Positions 13,442 to 21,894 of a DNA stretch of 28,218 bases are shown here, in pieces. Source of the DNA: JBGTCY01 sp041748615. GTDB taxonomy: Bacteria; Bacteroidota; Bacteroidia; Chitinophagales; CAIOSU01. Position numbers and translations under genes: made by a program. Every line of letters begins with the position of its first letter. Within the stretch, counting starts at the first letter, position 1. The notes beneath the pieces are model-generated. The model was not told where the DNA came from, did not search any database, and was given only the letters and a program-made list of their open reading frames with translations. The DNA lies in NCBI GenBank assembly GCA_041748615.1, contig JBGTCY010000273.1, forward strand, positions 1-28,218. The letters run 5' to 3'.

Positions 13442-16372
13442 TTGTCAACGCTCATTTCCCGTCTTGAAAATTTAAAAAAAGAACTTTCAGGAGAATTATT
13501 AACCGACAACATGTCGCTGGCAATGTATGCCACCGATGCCTCAGTGTATCGCGAAAAACCAGTTGCGGTTGCCTATCCGAAAAATGAAACGGACATCAAA
13601 AAACTGATTGACTTTGCAACAAGTGAAAAAACATCACTCATCCCGCGCACTGCCGGCACTTCACTTGCGGGGCAATGTGTCGGCAATGGCATTGTGACGG
13701 ATGTATCACGTTATATGAATCAAATCCTTGAAATCAACCAACAGGAAAAATGGGTGCGGGTGCAGCCTGGTGTCGTTCGTGATGAACTCAATCATTTTCT
13801 GCAACCCCACGGTTTGTTTTTCGGACCCAACACTTCCACCGCCAACCGCGCGATGATTGGCGGCATGGTGGGCAACAATTCCTGCGGCTCCTACTCGATT
13901 GTCTATGGCACCACCCGCGACCATGTGCTTGAAATTGAAGCGTTGCTCAGCGATGGCAGCAAAGCGGTTTTTAAATCTTTGAGTGAGGAAGAGTTTGCCG
14001 CAAAATGCGCAGGAAACAGTCTTGAAAATAAACTCTATCGTCATTTACGTGATGAGTTAAGTCAGTCTGAAATTCAAAATGAAATCAAAAAAGAATTTCC
14101 GCATCCGGAGATTCATCGGAGGAATACCGGCTACGCGGTGGATGTGTTGCTTGAAACCAATCCATTCAAAAAAGGTGGTGCTCCTTTCAATTTCTGCAAA
14201 CTGCTCTGCGGCTCTGAAGGCACGCTCGCGCTGACAACTTCCATTAAATTAAACTGTGTGCCATTACCGCCCGCGCATCAAATGCTGGTTTGTATTCACT
14301 TTAATGATGTGGATGAAGCGTTGCGCTCCGTGATGACGGTGAAACGATTTTCTCCGCGCGCTATTGAACTGATGGATAAAATCATCCTTGACTGCACCAA
14401 AGAAAATATCGAACAACAACGCAACCGATTTTTTGTGCAGGGCGACCCAGGGGCGATTCTCATTGTTGAATTTGGCGCTGACGATGCGGATAAAATGGAA
14501 CAAGCAGCGGACAAAATGATTGCTGAATTACAATCCACTGGACTTGGGAATCATTTTCCGAAAGTGAAACCGCCCGACATCGGAAAGGTCTGGAAATTAC
14601 GCGAAGCGGGACTCGGTTCGCTCTCCAACATCAAAGGCGACCGCAAGCCTGTGGCGGTGATTGAAGACACTGCGGTGCGCGTGGAAGACCTCGCGCAATA
14701 CATCCGTGATTTTGAAGCGATGATGAAGGCGTTTAACCAGAAACCGGTTTATTACGCTCATGCCGGTGCGGGTGAACTGCACATCCGCCCGATTTTGAAT
14801 CTGAAGGCAGGCAATGATATCAGGCAGTTCAAAGAAATCGCGCTGACCTCCGCGCGGTTGGTAAAAAAATATAAAGGTTCGCTCAGTGGCGAGCATGGCG
14901 ATGGACGCGTTCGCGCTGAATTTATTCCGCTGATGATAGGTGAAAAAAACTATGAACTGCTGAAACGTATCAAAAAAACCTGGGACCCGAACCGAATTTT
15001 TAACCCGGGGAAAATTACCGATGCGTCACCGATGGATATTTCCCTGCGGTATGAAAAAGATGTTCAATCACCGGAATTCAAAACCATGTTTGACTTTTCT
15101 GATTCCGGAGATATTTTACGCGCAGCGGAGCGGTGCAATGGTTCGGCTGATTGTCGTAAGCTTTCATTTTCGGGAGGCACGATGTGCCCCAGTTATATGG
15201 CAACCCGCAGGGAAATGGATACCACCCGCGCACGGGCAAATGTGTTGCGTGAATTTCTCACCCGTTCGGAAAAAGCCAACCGGTTTGACAGCAGTGAAGT
15301 TTATGAGGTGATGGACTTATGTCTTTCCTGCAAAGGCTGCAAATCAGAGTGTCCGTCAAATGTGGATTTGGCGATGCTGAAAGCTGAATTTATGCATCAA
15401 TATTATTTATCCAATAAAACGCCTTTCCGCAGCAGGGCGATGGCAAACATTGCCTCAATCAATGAGTTCGCATCGCTGATTCCCGCCATCAGTAATTTCA
15501 TGATGAACAGCGGGCTTACCGGCAATTTGATGAAAAAAATATTGGGTGTAGCAGAACAACGCGCTTTACCCGCCTTACATCATACCACACTTGAAAAATG
15601 GATCAGTAAAAATTCTTCCGCTTTACAACCTGCTGCTCCAATCGGCAAAGTGTATTTTTTTGCGGATGAATTCACGAATTACAATGATGTGGAAATCGGC
15701 ATCAAAACCATCCGCTTACTCACCAAACTCGGTTATGAAGTTTCCATACCACGGCATGTTGAAAGCGGCAGGGCAGCCATTTCAAAAGGGTTGCTTCCAA
15801 TGGCAAAATCATTGGCAAATAAAAACATCGCGTCACTCAAGGATTTGATTACAGAAGATGCTCCGCTGATTGGCGTTGAGCCATCCGCGCTGCTGACCTT
15901 CCGGGATGAATATCCAAGATTGGTAGATGAAAATTTGCGTGAACACGCCAAACGAATTCAGAAAAATGTTTTCTTAATTGATGAATTTATTTCGAAAGAA
16001 ATCAGTGCCGGAAAAATTTCATCTGCTTCCTTCAAAAGCGAGCATCAGGAAGTCTTGCTGCATGGTCATTGTCACCAAAAAGCGTTGAGCAATCTGGAGC
16101 ATACTGTCAAAATGCTTTCGCTTCCGCAAAATTTCAAAGTAAAAACAATTCCCAGCGGATGCTGCGGGATGGCAGGCTCATTTGGTTATGAAAAAGAACA
16201 CTATGAACTGTCCATGAAAATCGGAGAATTAGTACTGTTCCCCGCAGTGCGAAAAGCGGAGCAGAAAACACTGATTGCCGCGCCAGGCACGAGCTGCCGC
16301 CATCAAATCAAAGACGGCACGGGAGTCAATGCAAAACACCCTGTAGAAATTTTGTGGGAAGCGGTGTTGTGA
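13442..16372 (+). CDS. YdiJ-type FAD-linked oxidase with Fe-S and CCG domains (D-2-hydroxyacid dehydrogenase)
   Basis: A 976-residue enzyme combining three modules that are separate in the GlcD/GlcF glycolate oxidase system. Residues about 35-270 are the FAD-binding PCMH domain (P-R-T-A-G-T-S-L-A-G-Q at 68-78). Residues 275-530 are the FAD-oxidase C-terminal domain, with metal/substrate residues H440, H447 and the G-E-H-G-D-G motif (483-488). Then comes a ferredoxin-like region: C565, C571, C582 and C627-x2-C630-x2-C633-x3-C637. The C-terminal third is a heterodisulfide-reductase-like cysteine domain (H-G-H-C-H-Q-K and S-G-C-C-G-M). The length matches E. coli YdiJ (about 1,018 aa), reported as a D-2-hydroxyglutarate dehydrogenase; D-lactate is the main alternative substrate. 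Electrons probably pass to quinone. The TTG start at 13442 gives the usual family N-terminus; no better ATG lies upstream. Confidence 0.9.
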   Translation: MSTLISRLENLKKELSGELLTDNMSLAMYATDASVYREKPVAVAYPKNETDIKKLIDFATSEKTSLIPRTAGTSLAGQCVGNGIVTDVSRYMNQILEINQQEKWVRVQPGVVRDELNHFLQPHGLFFGPNTSTANRAMIGGMVGNNSCGSYSIVYGTTRDHVLEIEALLSDGSKAVFKSLSEEEFAAKCAGNSLENKLYRHLRDELSQSEIQNEIKKEFPHPEIHRRNTGYAVDVLLETNPFKKGGAPFNFCKLLCGSEGTLALTTSIKLNCVPLPPAHQMLVCIHFNDVDEALRSVMTVKRFSPRAIELMDKIILDCTKENIEQQRNRFFVQGDPGAILIVEFGADDADKMEQAADKMIAELQSTGLGNHFPKVKPPDIGKVWKLREAGLGSLSNIKGDRKPVAVIEDTAVRVEDLAQYIRDFEAMMKAFNQKPVYYAHAGAGELHIRPILNLKAGNDIRQFKEIALTSARLVKKYKGSLSGEHGDGRVRAEFIPLMIGEKNYELLKRIKKTWDPNRIFNPGKITDASPMDISLRYEKDVQSPEFKTMFDFSDSGDILRAAERCNGSADCRKLSFSGGTMCPSYMATRREMDTTRARANVLREFLTRSEKANRFDSSEVYEVMDLCLSCKGCKSECPSNVDLAMLKAEFMHQYYLSNKTPFRSRAMANIASINEFASLIPAISNFMMNSGLTGNLMKKILGVAEQRALPALHHTTLEKWISKNSSALQPAAPIGKVYFFADEFTNYNDVEIGIKTIRLLTKLGYEVSIPRHVESGRAAISKGLLPMAKSLANKNIASLKDLITEDAPLIGVEPSALLTFRDEYPRLVDENLREHAKRIQKNVFLIDEFISKEISAGKISSASFKSEHQEVLLHGHCHQKALSNLEHTVKMLSLPQNFKVKTIPSGCCGMAGSFGYEKEHYELSMKIGELVLFPAVRKAEQKTLIAAPGTSCRHQIKDGTGVNAKHPVEILWEAVL

Positions 16373-16412
16373 TCAGATTTTAGATTTTAGATATAAGAAA
16401 ACTGGGGACGGC

Positions 16413-16475
16413 TTAGCTGGCGCAAGCGTCTCGGTTAGCTGGCTCAAGCGTCTCGCTTGTGCCATTAGCTGGGCA
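16413..16475. repeat. Tandem 21-bp repeats with CAAGCG hairpin
   Basis: Two near-identical copies of a 21-bp unit starting TTAGCTGGC and ending AAGCGTCTCG lie at 16413-16433 and 16435-16455 (period 22), and a third partial copy begins at 16465. Within copy 2, CAAGCG-TCT-CGCTTG (16445-16459) is a perfect hairpin. A 9-bp period AGATTTTAG repeat sits just before (about 16374-16391). These resemble dispersed intergenic repeats. Confidence 0.65.
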
Positions 16476-16586
16476 ATCTTCTTGTGCCGTTTGCCTGACT
16501 CAATCTAAATGAACTTCAGAATTCATTCAAAATCCTCCTCTTAAAAAAAAGAACTACATTCATCCCGCAAAACCAATCAATCTCAC

Positions 16587-17267
16587 ATGAGCCTGCTGTT
16601 ACTCGCCCTTGCCATTGCTCCCGGTGTGGCAATCATGCTGTACATTTATGAAAAGGACAAATATGAAAAAGAGCCGCTGAGGCTGTTGGTGAAATGTTTT
16701 TTTGGAGGTGTGTTGAGCACAATTCCCGCTATAGCGCTTTCATTATTTGGCGGATGGCTGGGGTTCGGAATTTCTGAAAATTCATTGAACACTTTCATTT
16801 ACGCTTTTGCTGTGGTGGGGTTCAGCGAAGAGTTTTGCAAATATATTGCCGTTAAAAAAATCGCGTATCATCATCCCGCGTTTAATGAGCCGTTTGACGG
16901 GATTGTCTATTGCGTGATGGTGAGTATGGGGTTTGCCACTTTGGAAAATATTCTCTATGTAATTGATGGCGGCATGACCACTGCCATGCTGCGCATGTTC
17001 ACCGCTGTTCCAGCCCATGCCACATTTGGTATCATCATGGGCTTTTTCATGGGTGAAGCAAAATTTTTAAGAAAAAACGAAATTCTTTGGAATCTGGCGG
17101 GACTTGGTGGCGCGATTCTTTTTCATGGCGCTTATGATTATTTTTTATTTGAAATGAATTATCCCGGAATTGCGATTGGCGCTTTCGTTTCGTTGATTGT
17201 GGCAATCGTTTTATCCAAAAAAGCGATTCGGATGCACCAGGAAAAATCTCCTTTCAGAATAATATGA
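16587..17267 (+). CDS. PrsW-like intramembrane metalloprotease
   Basis: A 226-residue polytopic membrane protein of the PrsW family (PF13367, within the CPBP/Abi intramembrane protease superfamily). Family marks include the early Y-E-K-D-x5-E-P loop (21-30), E-E-F-C-K at 81-85 (the E-E-x-x-K motif), L-E-N at 119-121, H144 in the fourth motif and F-H-G-A-Y-D at 179-184. These Glu and His residues are the proposed zinc ligands and catalytic base, and none is missing. In Bacillus, PrsW cleaves an anti-sigma factor at site 1, but no sigma/anti-sigma pair lies in this window, so the substrate here is unknown. The gene overlaps the next by 4 bp (ATGA), indicating coupling with the DUF2400 gene. Confidence 0.88.
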   Translation: MSLLLLALAIAPGVAIMLYIYEKDKYEKEPLRLLVKCFFGGVLSTIPAIALSLFGGWLGFGISENSLNTFIYAFAVVGFSEEFCKYIAVKKIAYHHPAFNEPFDGIVYCVMVSMGFATLENILYVIDGGMTTAMLRMFTAVPAHATFGIIMGFFMGEAKFLRKNEILWNLAGLGGAILFHGAYDYFLFEMNYPGIAIGAFVSLIVAIVLSKKAIRMHQEKSPFRII

Positions 17268-18094
17268 TAAAAATTGCCGCTGAAAATATTTCATACAATA
17301 GAAAGCAGTTAATGCGCCTGCTCGATGAAAAAGTGGAATTGTTTAACAAACCGGCATTCATTGAGTCCGACCCTGTCTGCATTCCGCATCTTTTCAGCAA
17401 AAAACAGGATATTGAAATCATGGGATTGATTGCGGCAACGCTTGCCTGGGGTCAACGAAAAACCATCATTAACAAGTGCCGGGAAATTGTAGAGTTGATG
17501 GAAGGGCAGCCTTATGATTTTATTCTGCACCACCGTGAAAAGGACTTGAAAAGATTTTTACAATTCCGCCACCGTACATTTCAGCCGACCGACCTTTTAT
17601 ATTTCATCAGTTTTTTCCGTCAGCATTATTCCGAAAATGAAAGTCTTGAAACAGCCTTTTCACAATTTTTAAAACCGGATGACGAAAATATTCAACCCGC
17701 GTTAGAAGGTTTTCACAATTATTTTTTCTCATTAGAATTTATTCCTCAAAGAACCCGTAAACATGTCCCCTCGCCTGCGAAAAATTCAACTTGCAAGCGA
17801 CTGAATATGTTCCTCCGGTGGATGGTGCGCAATGATGAAAAAGGAGTGGATTTCGGATTATGGAAAAACATCAAGCCGTCACAATTACTCTGTCCGTTGG
17901 ATTTGCATGTGGACAGGGTGGCAAGAAAATTAGGGTTGCTGCAACCCGGAATCAGCGGATGGAAAGCAACACTTGAACTAACCGCCCAACTGAAAGCGTT
18001 TGACCCATCAGACCCCGTAAAATATGACTTCGCGCTGTTCGGCATGGGGGTGATGGAAAAAAAATTAACACGGGAAATTTTGAATTCCGCATAA
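17264..18094 (+). CDS. TIGR02757 / DUF2400 family protein, possibly HhH-GPD-like
   Basis: A 276-residue soluble protein of the TIGR02757 (DUF2400) family, mostly found in Bacteroidota and some other bacteria. The family's strongest segments are visible: T-L-A-W-G-Q-R (59-65), C-K-R-L-N-M-F-L-R-W-M-V-R (177-189) and CPLDLHVDRVARKLGLL (210-226). The last segment resembles the V-D-T-H-V-x-R-V-x-x-R-L-G-L stretch of endonuclease III-type DNA glycosylases, with D213 in the place of the catalytic Asp. I do not see the matching glycine-rich helix-hairpin-helix loop or catalytic lysine, so a DNA-repair role is only a suggestion. It starts within the stop of the PrsW-like gene; the next gene starts 29 bp downstream. 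Confidence 0.88.
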   Translation: MIKIAAENISYNRKQLMRLLDEKVELFNKPAFIESDPVCIPHLFSKKQDIEIMGLIAATLAWGQRKTIINKCREIVELMEGQPYDFILHHREKDLKRFLQFRHRTFQPTDLLYFISFFRQHYSENESLETAFSQFLKPDDENIQPALEGFHNYFFSLEFIPQRTRKHVPSPAKNSTCKRLNMFLRWMVRNDEKGVDFGLWKNIKPSQLLCPLDLHVDRVARKLGLLQPGISGWKATLELTAQLKAFDPSDPVKYDFALFGMGVMEKKLTREILNSA

Positions 18095-18123
18095 TCCTTT
18101 TTACCTTTTCGCACTTTTCTGAA

Positions 18124-18474
18124 ATGGACGAGATTCGCTACATAGAAGAAACAACAATTTCAATCCGCAATCAATTCGCGTTGGAAAATACGAGCGGGAT
18201 TCAAACTACGGATGAACGGGCTAAATATGAACAGTTGAAAAAGATATTGATAAAAAGGCTGGAGGAAATGATTGACCACGAGTTTGAAAAATTTATCAAT
18301 GTGCTTTACCGGATAGATGTGAGTGAATATAAAGTGAAAAAAGCCCTGACGGAACAGCCCTTCAAAGCGGGAGTTGAAAAAATCGCGGAAATGATTATTC
18401 AACGGCAAATGCAAAAAGTAATTACCAGGAAACAATACGCTACTCAGCAACATGACCTTGAATTTGATGTGTGA
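18124..18474 (+). CDS. Conserved hypothetical protein, alpha-helical
   Basis: A 116-residue protein, highly charged and predicted almost all helical, with no signal peptide or membrane segment. The central part (about 36-95) reads Y-E-Q-L-K-K-I-L, then M-I-D-H-E-F-E-K-F-I-N-V-L-Y-R-I-D-V and later I-I-Q-R-Q. I recognise this as a Bacteroidota conserved family without assigned function. It sits 29 bp after the DUF2400 gene and overlaps the following ORF, so it belongs to the same compact run. The helical content would suit a small adaptor or complex subunit, but no evidence fixes a role. Confidence 0.75.
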   Translation: MDEIRYIEETTISIRNQFALENTSGIQTTDERAKYEQLKKILIKRLEEMIDHEFEKFINVLYRIDVSEYKVKKALTEQPFKAGVEKIAEMIIQRQMQKVITRKQYATQQHDLEFDV

Positions 18475-18766
18475 AGTTCATTTTCTGAACATAAAATTTC
18501 CGGAAAATGATTTAGTGCTTCTTGGAATATTTTTAGGAATTTTCTACATCACCCTCCTGATTTTCAGAGCGCTGAAAATCCTGAAAAAACGCACCTGTCC
18601 ATCCTGCGCAGGCAAATTGAGAAGAAAAGAAAGAACCGTTTTCGATAAAATGCTCATTGTCGTTTGCCTGTATCTTCTGCCTTTCAGAAGATATAAATGT
18701 GTGCATTGCGGCTGGGAAGGCTTGCGATGGAACAATCGTCAATACAAGTCGAAGGAACCTTATTGA
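18452..18766 (+). CDS. Small membrane protein with two CxxC motifs
   Basis: A 104-residue protein. A membrane helix (about 20-40) is followed by C49-P-S-C52, a basic stretch, a second short hydrophobic segment (67-77) and C83-V-H-C86-G-W. The two C-x-x-C pairs look like halves of a zinc ribbon or rubredoxin-like knuckle on the cytoplasmic side. The start is uncertain: ATG at 18452 overlaps the previous gene by 23 bp, while ATG at 18467 (residue 6) overlaps by only 8 bp and gives an equally good protein. Similar unnamed proteins with this layout occur in Bacteroidota. Function unknown. Confidence 0.65.
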   Translation: MTLNLMCEVHFLNIKFPENDLVLLGIFLGIFYITLLIFRALKILKKRTCPSCAGKLRRKERTVFDKMLIVVCLYLLPFRRYKCVHCGWEGLRWNNRQYKSKEPY

Positions 18767-19123
18767 AACCATTGTACTTAAATTCAGGGATATACATTCA
18801 TATCAAAACAAGCCGAAAGGCTGACATGATTATAAAAAACAATAGGCGGTTTTGATTCGAACCCCGAAGGGGTGACATCTTCAATAGTTCGTTGCTTCCG
18901 AAATTCAGGGCTAAAGCCCTTATAAAGACTCGGTTCTGCTCAAACCCCTTCACGCCCAGGCGGATGGGGCTATAGAATGCCTACCTAAAAAAAATAGCGG
19001 ATCATTGATATCTTCATAAACTTGGACGTCCATCACCCCATTTCAACACCCTCATTTTCCAAGTGAACGGGAAAATATAGTTTTGTGCCGGAATCAAGAC
19101 TTACAAAAAAACATTTACTAAAA
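18767..19123. repeat. Intergenic cluster of palindromic repeats
   Basis: A 357-bp gap with no supported gene but several hairpins: AGCCGAAAGGCTGACAT (18811-18827), ACCCCGAAGGGGTGACAT (18861-18878) and AGGGCTAAAGCCCT (18907-18920). The first two share the plan stem, GAA loop, stem, then TGACAT, and are about 51 bp apart. They match the style of dispersed Bacteroidota repeats. A degenerate fourth element (CCCCTTCACGCC...GGATGGGG) lies at 18944-18969. The rest, 18980-19123, should contain the promoter of the next gene. Confidence 0.65.
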
Positions 19124-20131
19124 ATGAAATTAATTTCTTATTTATCTGAACATGAAGTTGACCAGATTGCCATTGTAAACGGCAATCTTGCTTATGACCT
19201 CAACGCGCTGGATGAAAATCTACCGGAGAACATGAGTGATTTTCTGTGGGAAGAAACCGATGCGATGGAATTGGCGAAAGAGTATGACAAAAAAATCAAA
19301 TCAGGCGTGATTGGCAAGGAAAAAGGGAAACCTTTGGAATCGCTTCAGCTTTTAGCACCCGTGCCGTTCCCGACTTCCGCGCGGGATGCTTACGCTTTTC
19401 GTCAGCATGTGGAGTCCGCGAGACGCAACCGCGGACTGGAAATGATTCCCGAATTTGACAGCTTCCCGGTTTTTTATTTTACCAATCACAACGCGACAGC
19501 CGGACCCGGAGATATCGAACTGATGCCCGACCATTTTCAACAGTTGGATTTTGAATTGGAAACCGCCATCGTCATCGGCAGGGAAGGCAGAAATATCCGG
19601 GCTGATGAAGCGGACAACTACATTGCCGGTTACATGATTTTGAATGACCTCAGCGCCCGCCTGTTGCAGATGGAAGAAATGAAACTCAATCTTGGTCCGG
19701 CAAAAGGAAAGGACTTTGTCAATATCCTCGGACCATACCTCGTCACCCCGGATGAGTTGGCGAAGTATTTAGTAAAACCTCAGCCCGGACATACCGGCAA
19801 TACCTACAATCTGAAAATGAAATGCAGTGTTAACGGCAAAGTGGTTTCTGAAGGAAACATGAAAGACATGGACTGGACTTTCGCGGAAATCATCGAGCGC
19901 GCTTCCTATGGCGTTGACCTGCTGCCGGGCGATGTAATTGGTTCGGGAACAGTCGGGACGGGCTGTTTTCTTGAACTCAACGGAACCGGAAAACGCCTGA
20001 ATCCTAACTTCCAGCCGCAGTGGCTCAAAGAGGGCGATGTGGTGGAAATGGAAATTGAAGGTTTGGGAAAATTGGTGAACACCATGAAAAAAGCGAATAC
20101 GGATTACTCGCTGCTGGGATTAAAAAAATAA
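19124..20131 (+). CDS. Fumarylacetoacetate hydrolase family protein
   Basis: A 335-residue enzyme of the FAH superfamily. I chose the ATG at 19124, which gives the usual M-K-L-I-S-Y N-terminus, over a longer GTG-started form from 19085. The divalent-metal site is visible: E144 and E146 in F-E-L-E-T-A and D175 in I-L-N-D-L-S-A-R. R-D-A-Y-A-F-R-Q-H-V-E (87-97) and G-K-D-F-V-N-I-L-G-P-Y (195-205) are typical of this branch, and I-G-S-G-T-V-G-T-G-C-F closes the active-site region. The family cleaves C-C bonds in diketo acids or decarboxylates oxaloacetate-like substrates. With a flavin reductase gene 22 bp downstream, aromatic (tyrosine/homogentisate-type) catabolism is a reasonable but unproved assignment; no homogentisate dioxygenase lies in the window. 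Confidence 0.88.
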   Translation: MKLISYLSEHEVDQIAIVNGNLAYDLNALDENLPENMSDFLWEETDAMELAKEYDKKIKSGVIGKEKGKPLESLQLLAPVPFPTSARDAYAFRQHVESARRNRGLEMIPEFDSFPVFYFTNHNATAGPGDIELMPDHFQQLDFELETAIVIGREGRNIRADEADNYIAGYMILNDLSARLLQMEEMKLNLGPAKGKDFVNILGPYLVTPDELAKYLVKPQPGHTGNTYNLKMKCSVNGKVVSEGNMKDMDWTFAEIIERASYGVDLLPGDVIGSGTVGTGCFLELNGTGKRLNPNFQPQWLKEGDVVEMEIEGLGKLVNTMKKANTDYSLLGLKK

Positions 20132-20153
20132 TTTTAATTACAAAACCTGCCTG

Positions 20154-21044
20154 ATGCTCAGAATTATTCCGGGCGAACTGCCTACCGCTAAACTACATTC
20201 ATACTTACTGAGCGCGGTGGCTCCGCGCCCAATCGCTTTTGCCAGCACGATAGATGCGGAAGGCAGACCGAATCTCGCCCCTTTCAGCTTTTTTAATTGC
20301 TTCAGTTCCAACCCGCCCATCTTGGTTTTTTCCGCCAACAGAAGAGTGAAAGACGACTCAACCAAAGATACGTTTGCCAATATCAAAGCTACCCGCGAAG
20401 TGGTCATCAACACGGTCAGCCACAGCATCGTGCGTCAGATGGCATTGGCAAGCATTGAATATCCGGCTGAGGTGAATGAGTTTGAAAAAGCGGGGTTCAC
20501 TCCGCTGGCTGCCGAAATGGTACGTCCGTTCAGAGTGGCTGAATCCCCGGTGCAGTTTGAGTGCAGAGTGAAAGAGATTATCGAACTGGGTGAAAAAGGC
20601 GGTGCCGGAAATTTATTTATTTGTGAAATCGTGTTGATACACATCAGCGAAAATGTGCTGGATGATAAAGGCAGGATTGACCCTGATAAAATTGACCTCG
20701 TAGCCCGCATGGGCGGTCCGCTTTATTGCCGGGCCTCAGGCAGCGCGGTGTTTGAAGTGGCTCAGCCTGTTGACAAGCTGGGGATGGGCTTCGACCGGCT
20801 TCCTCCGCACATCAAAGCCAGTCGCGTTTTAACAGGCAATGACCTCGCCCGCTTAGCCTCCGTGGAACAACTGCCCACAGCGGATGAAATCTTATCATTT
20901 TCAAACACTCCCGAATACCTTGAATTGAAACAAAGATTTCAGAATGATGCCGAATCGCTCGAATGGCATGTACATGAATTTGCAAGACTGTTATTGCAGG
21001 ATGGAAAAACGGAAGAAGCGTGGAAGGCGTTGTTGCAGACGTGA
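20154..21044 (+). CDS. Flavin reductase family protein (FMN-binding split barrel)
   Basis: A 296-residue protein. Residues about 10-190 match the flavin-reductase-like split-barrel domain: V-A-P-R-P-I-A-F-A-S-T (22-32), N-L-A-P-F-S-F-F-N (40-48), S-T-K-D-T-F-A-N-I (69-77) and E-F-E-K-A-G-F (108-114) are standard FMN-contact and dimer segments. Residues about 215-296 form a helical extension not needed for the barrel. Members either supply reduced FMN to oxygenases or act on their own with bound FMN; the partner is unknown here. It starts 22 bp after the FAH-family gene, so the pair is very probably one operon. ATG at 20154. Confidence 0.88.
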   Translation: MLRIIPGELPTAKLHSYLLSAVAPRPIAFASTIDAEGRPNLAPFSFFNCFSSNPPILVFSANRRVKDDSTKDTFANIKATREVVINTVSHSIVRQMALASIEYPAEVNEFEKAGFTPLAAEMVRPFRVAESPVQFECRVKEIIELGEKGGAGNLFICEIVLIHISENVLDDKGRIDPDKIDLVARMGGPLYCRASGSAVFEVAQPVDKLGMGFDRLPPHIKASRVLTGNDLARLASVEQLPTADEILSFSNTPEYLELKQRFQNDAESLEWHVHEFARLLLQDGKTEEAWKALLQT

Positions 21045-21126
21045 ATATTCAGTTGGTAAATCCACCTCTTTTCCCCCTTAACAATTTATCAATTGATTCA
21101 CCGTTTAGAGGCAATATCTGCCGGTT

Positions 21127-21894
21127 GTGAAATTCTTCTGCTCCATTTTCCTGTTGTCGCTCACTTTATTTTCACGCGCTGAACAGTCGCCCGGCATTCA
21201 ATTGTTGTTTCTGAAAAATCATCTTTCCGCAGGCGTGGATTTTCCTGTTCTTTTTGTAAAACACCAACAACATACCGGTGCGGGAAAACTACAGGTGAAA
21301 CACCTGCCGGGTTTTTCTTTCAGCTTCGACTATGCCGTTCACTTTAATCCGAATTTAAGTTTTGTTACGGGCGCAAGAGCGGGCGTGAAAATGTTTGGCT
21401 ATGAAGCGGAAGCGGAGTCTAAAAATTTCAATATCCCCGAAAATCTTTTTAGAAACTACCGTCAAATGATATCGTCATTGACAATCCCACTTATTGTACA
21501 GCCGAGAATTTTTATCGGAACCAAAAGTATGCTGGAAGCAAACCTGGGCGCGAAGGTTAACTTTTTTATTCCTGCCGGAAACATCAATTCATGGACGTAC
21601 CGGGAAGGTGGTGATTTGAAACCATTGTTTGACATGCACATTCGCTATTCCGGTTTGCCGCAGGTGCTATTGCATGGCGCGTTGACTTACGGGCACGTGC
21701 TGAAGAATCAAAACATCCTGAAATGGTCGCTCGCCTATGATTTCGGATTCAATCAGACCTTAACCGGAACCTACGCTTTTCACAATGACGACATCACGAT
21801 TGGCAACGGCAGAATCACTTCCTCCATGAACAGCATTTTGCTGTCTGTCGCTTATGTTTTCACCCGCGCTGGTTCACTGCAAATTACTCCCTGA
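21127..21894 (+). CDS. Predicted outer-membrane beta-barrel protein
   Basis: A 255-residue exported protein. The GTG at 21127 starts a clear signal peptide (about 1-18, ending near S-R-A). The mature part alternates polar and hydrophobic residues in about eight beta-strand-like stretches, for example F-S-F-S-F-D-Y-A-V-H-F, L-S-F-V-T-G-A-R-A-G-V and W-S-L-A-Y-D-F-G-F. This is typical of small outer-membrane barrels of Bacteroidota (the broad PorT/OmpA-barrel type). It does not end in a canonical aromatic residue (last residues I-T-P), but V-A-Y-V-F just before fits a last strand. Function unknown. It is 82 bp from the flavin reductase gene and may have its own promoter. Confidence 0.75.
   Translation: MKFFCSIFLLSLTLFSRAEQSPGIQLLFLKNHLSAGVDFPVLFVKHQQHTGAGKLQVKHLPGFSFSFDYAVHFNPNLSFVTGARAGVKMFGYEAEAESKNFNIPENLFRNYRQMISSLTIPLIVQPRIFIGTKSMLEANLGAKVNFFIPAGNINSWTYREGGDLKPLFDMHIRYSGLPQVLLHGALTYGHVLKNQNILKWSLAYDFGFNQTLTGTYAFHNDDITIGNGRITSSMNSILLSVAYVFTRAGSLQITP

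Noticed and set aside
14264..14896. Minus-strand frames opposite the YdiJ-type gene
   Set aside because: They are antisense shadows of a conserved FAD-domain coding region.
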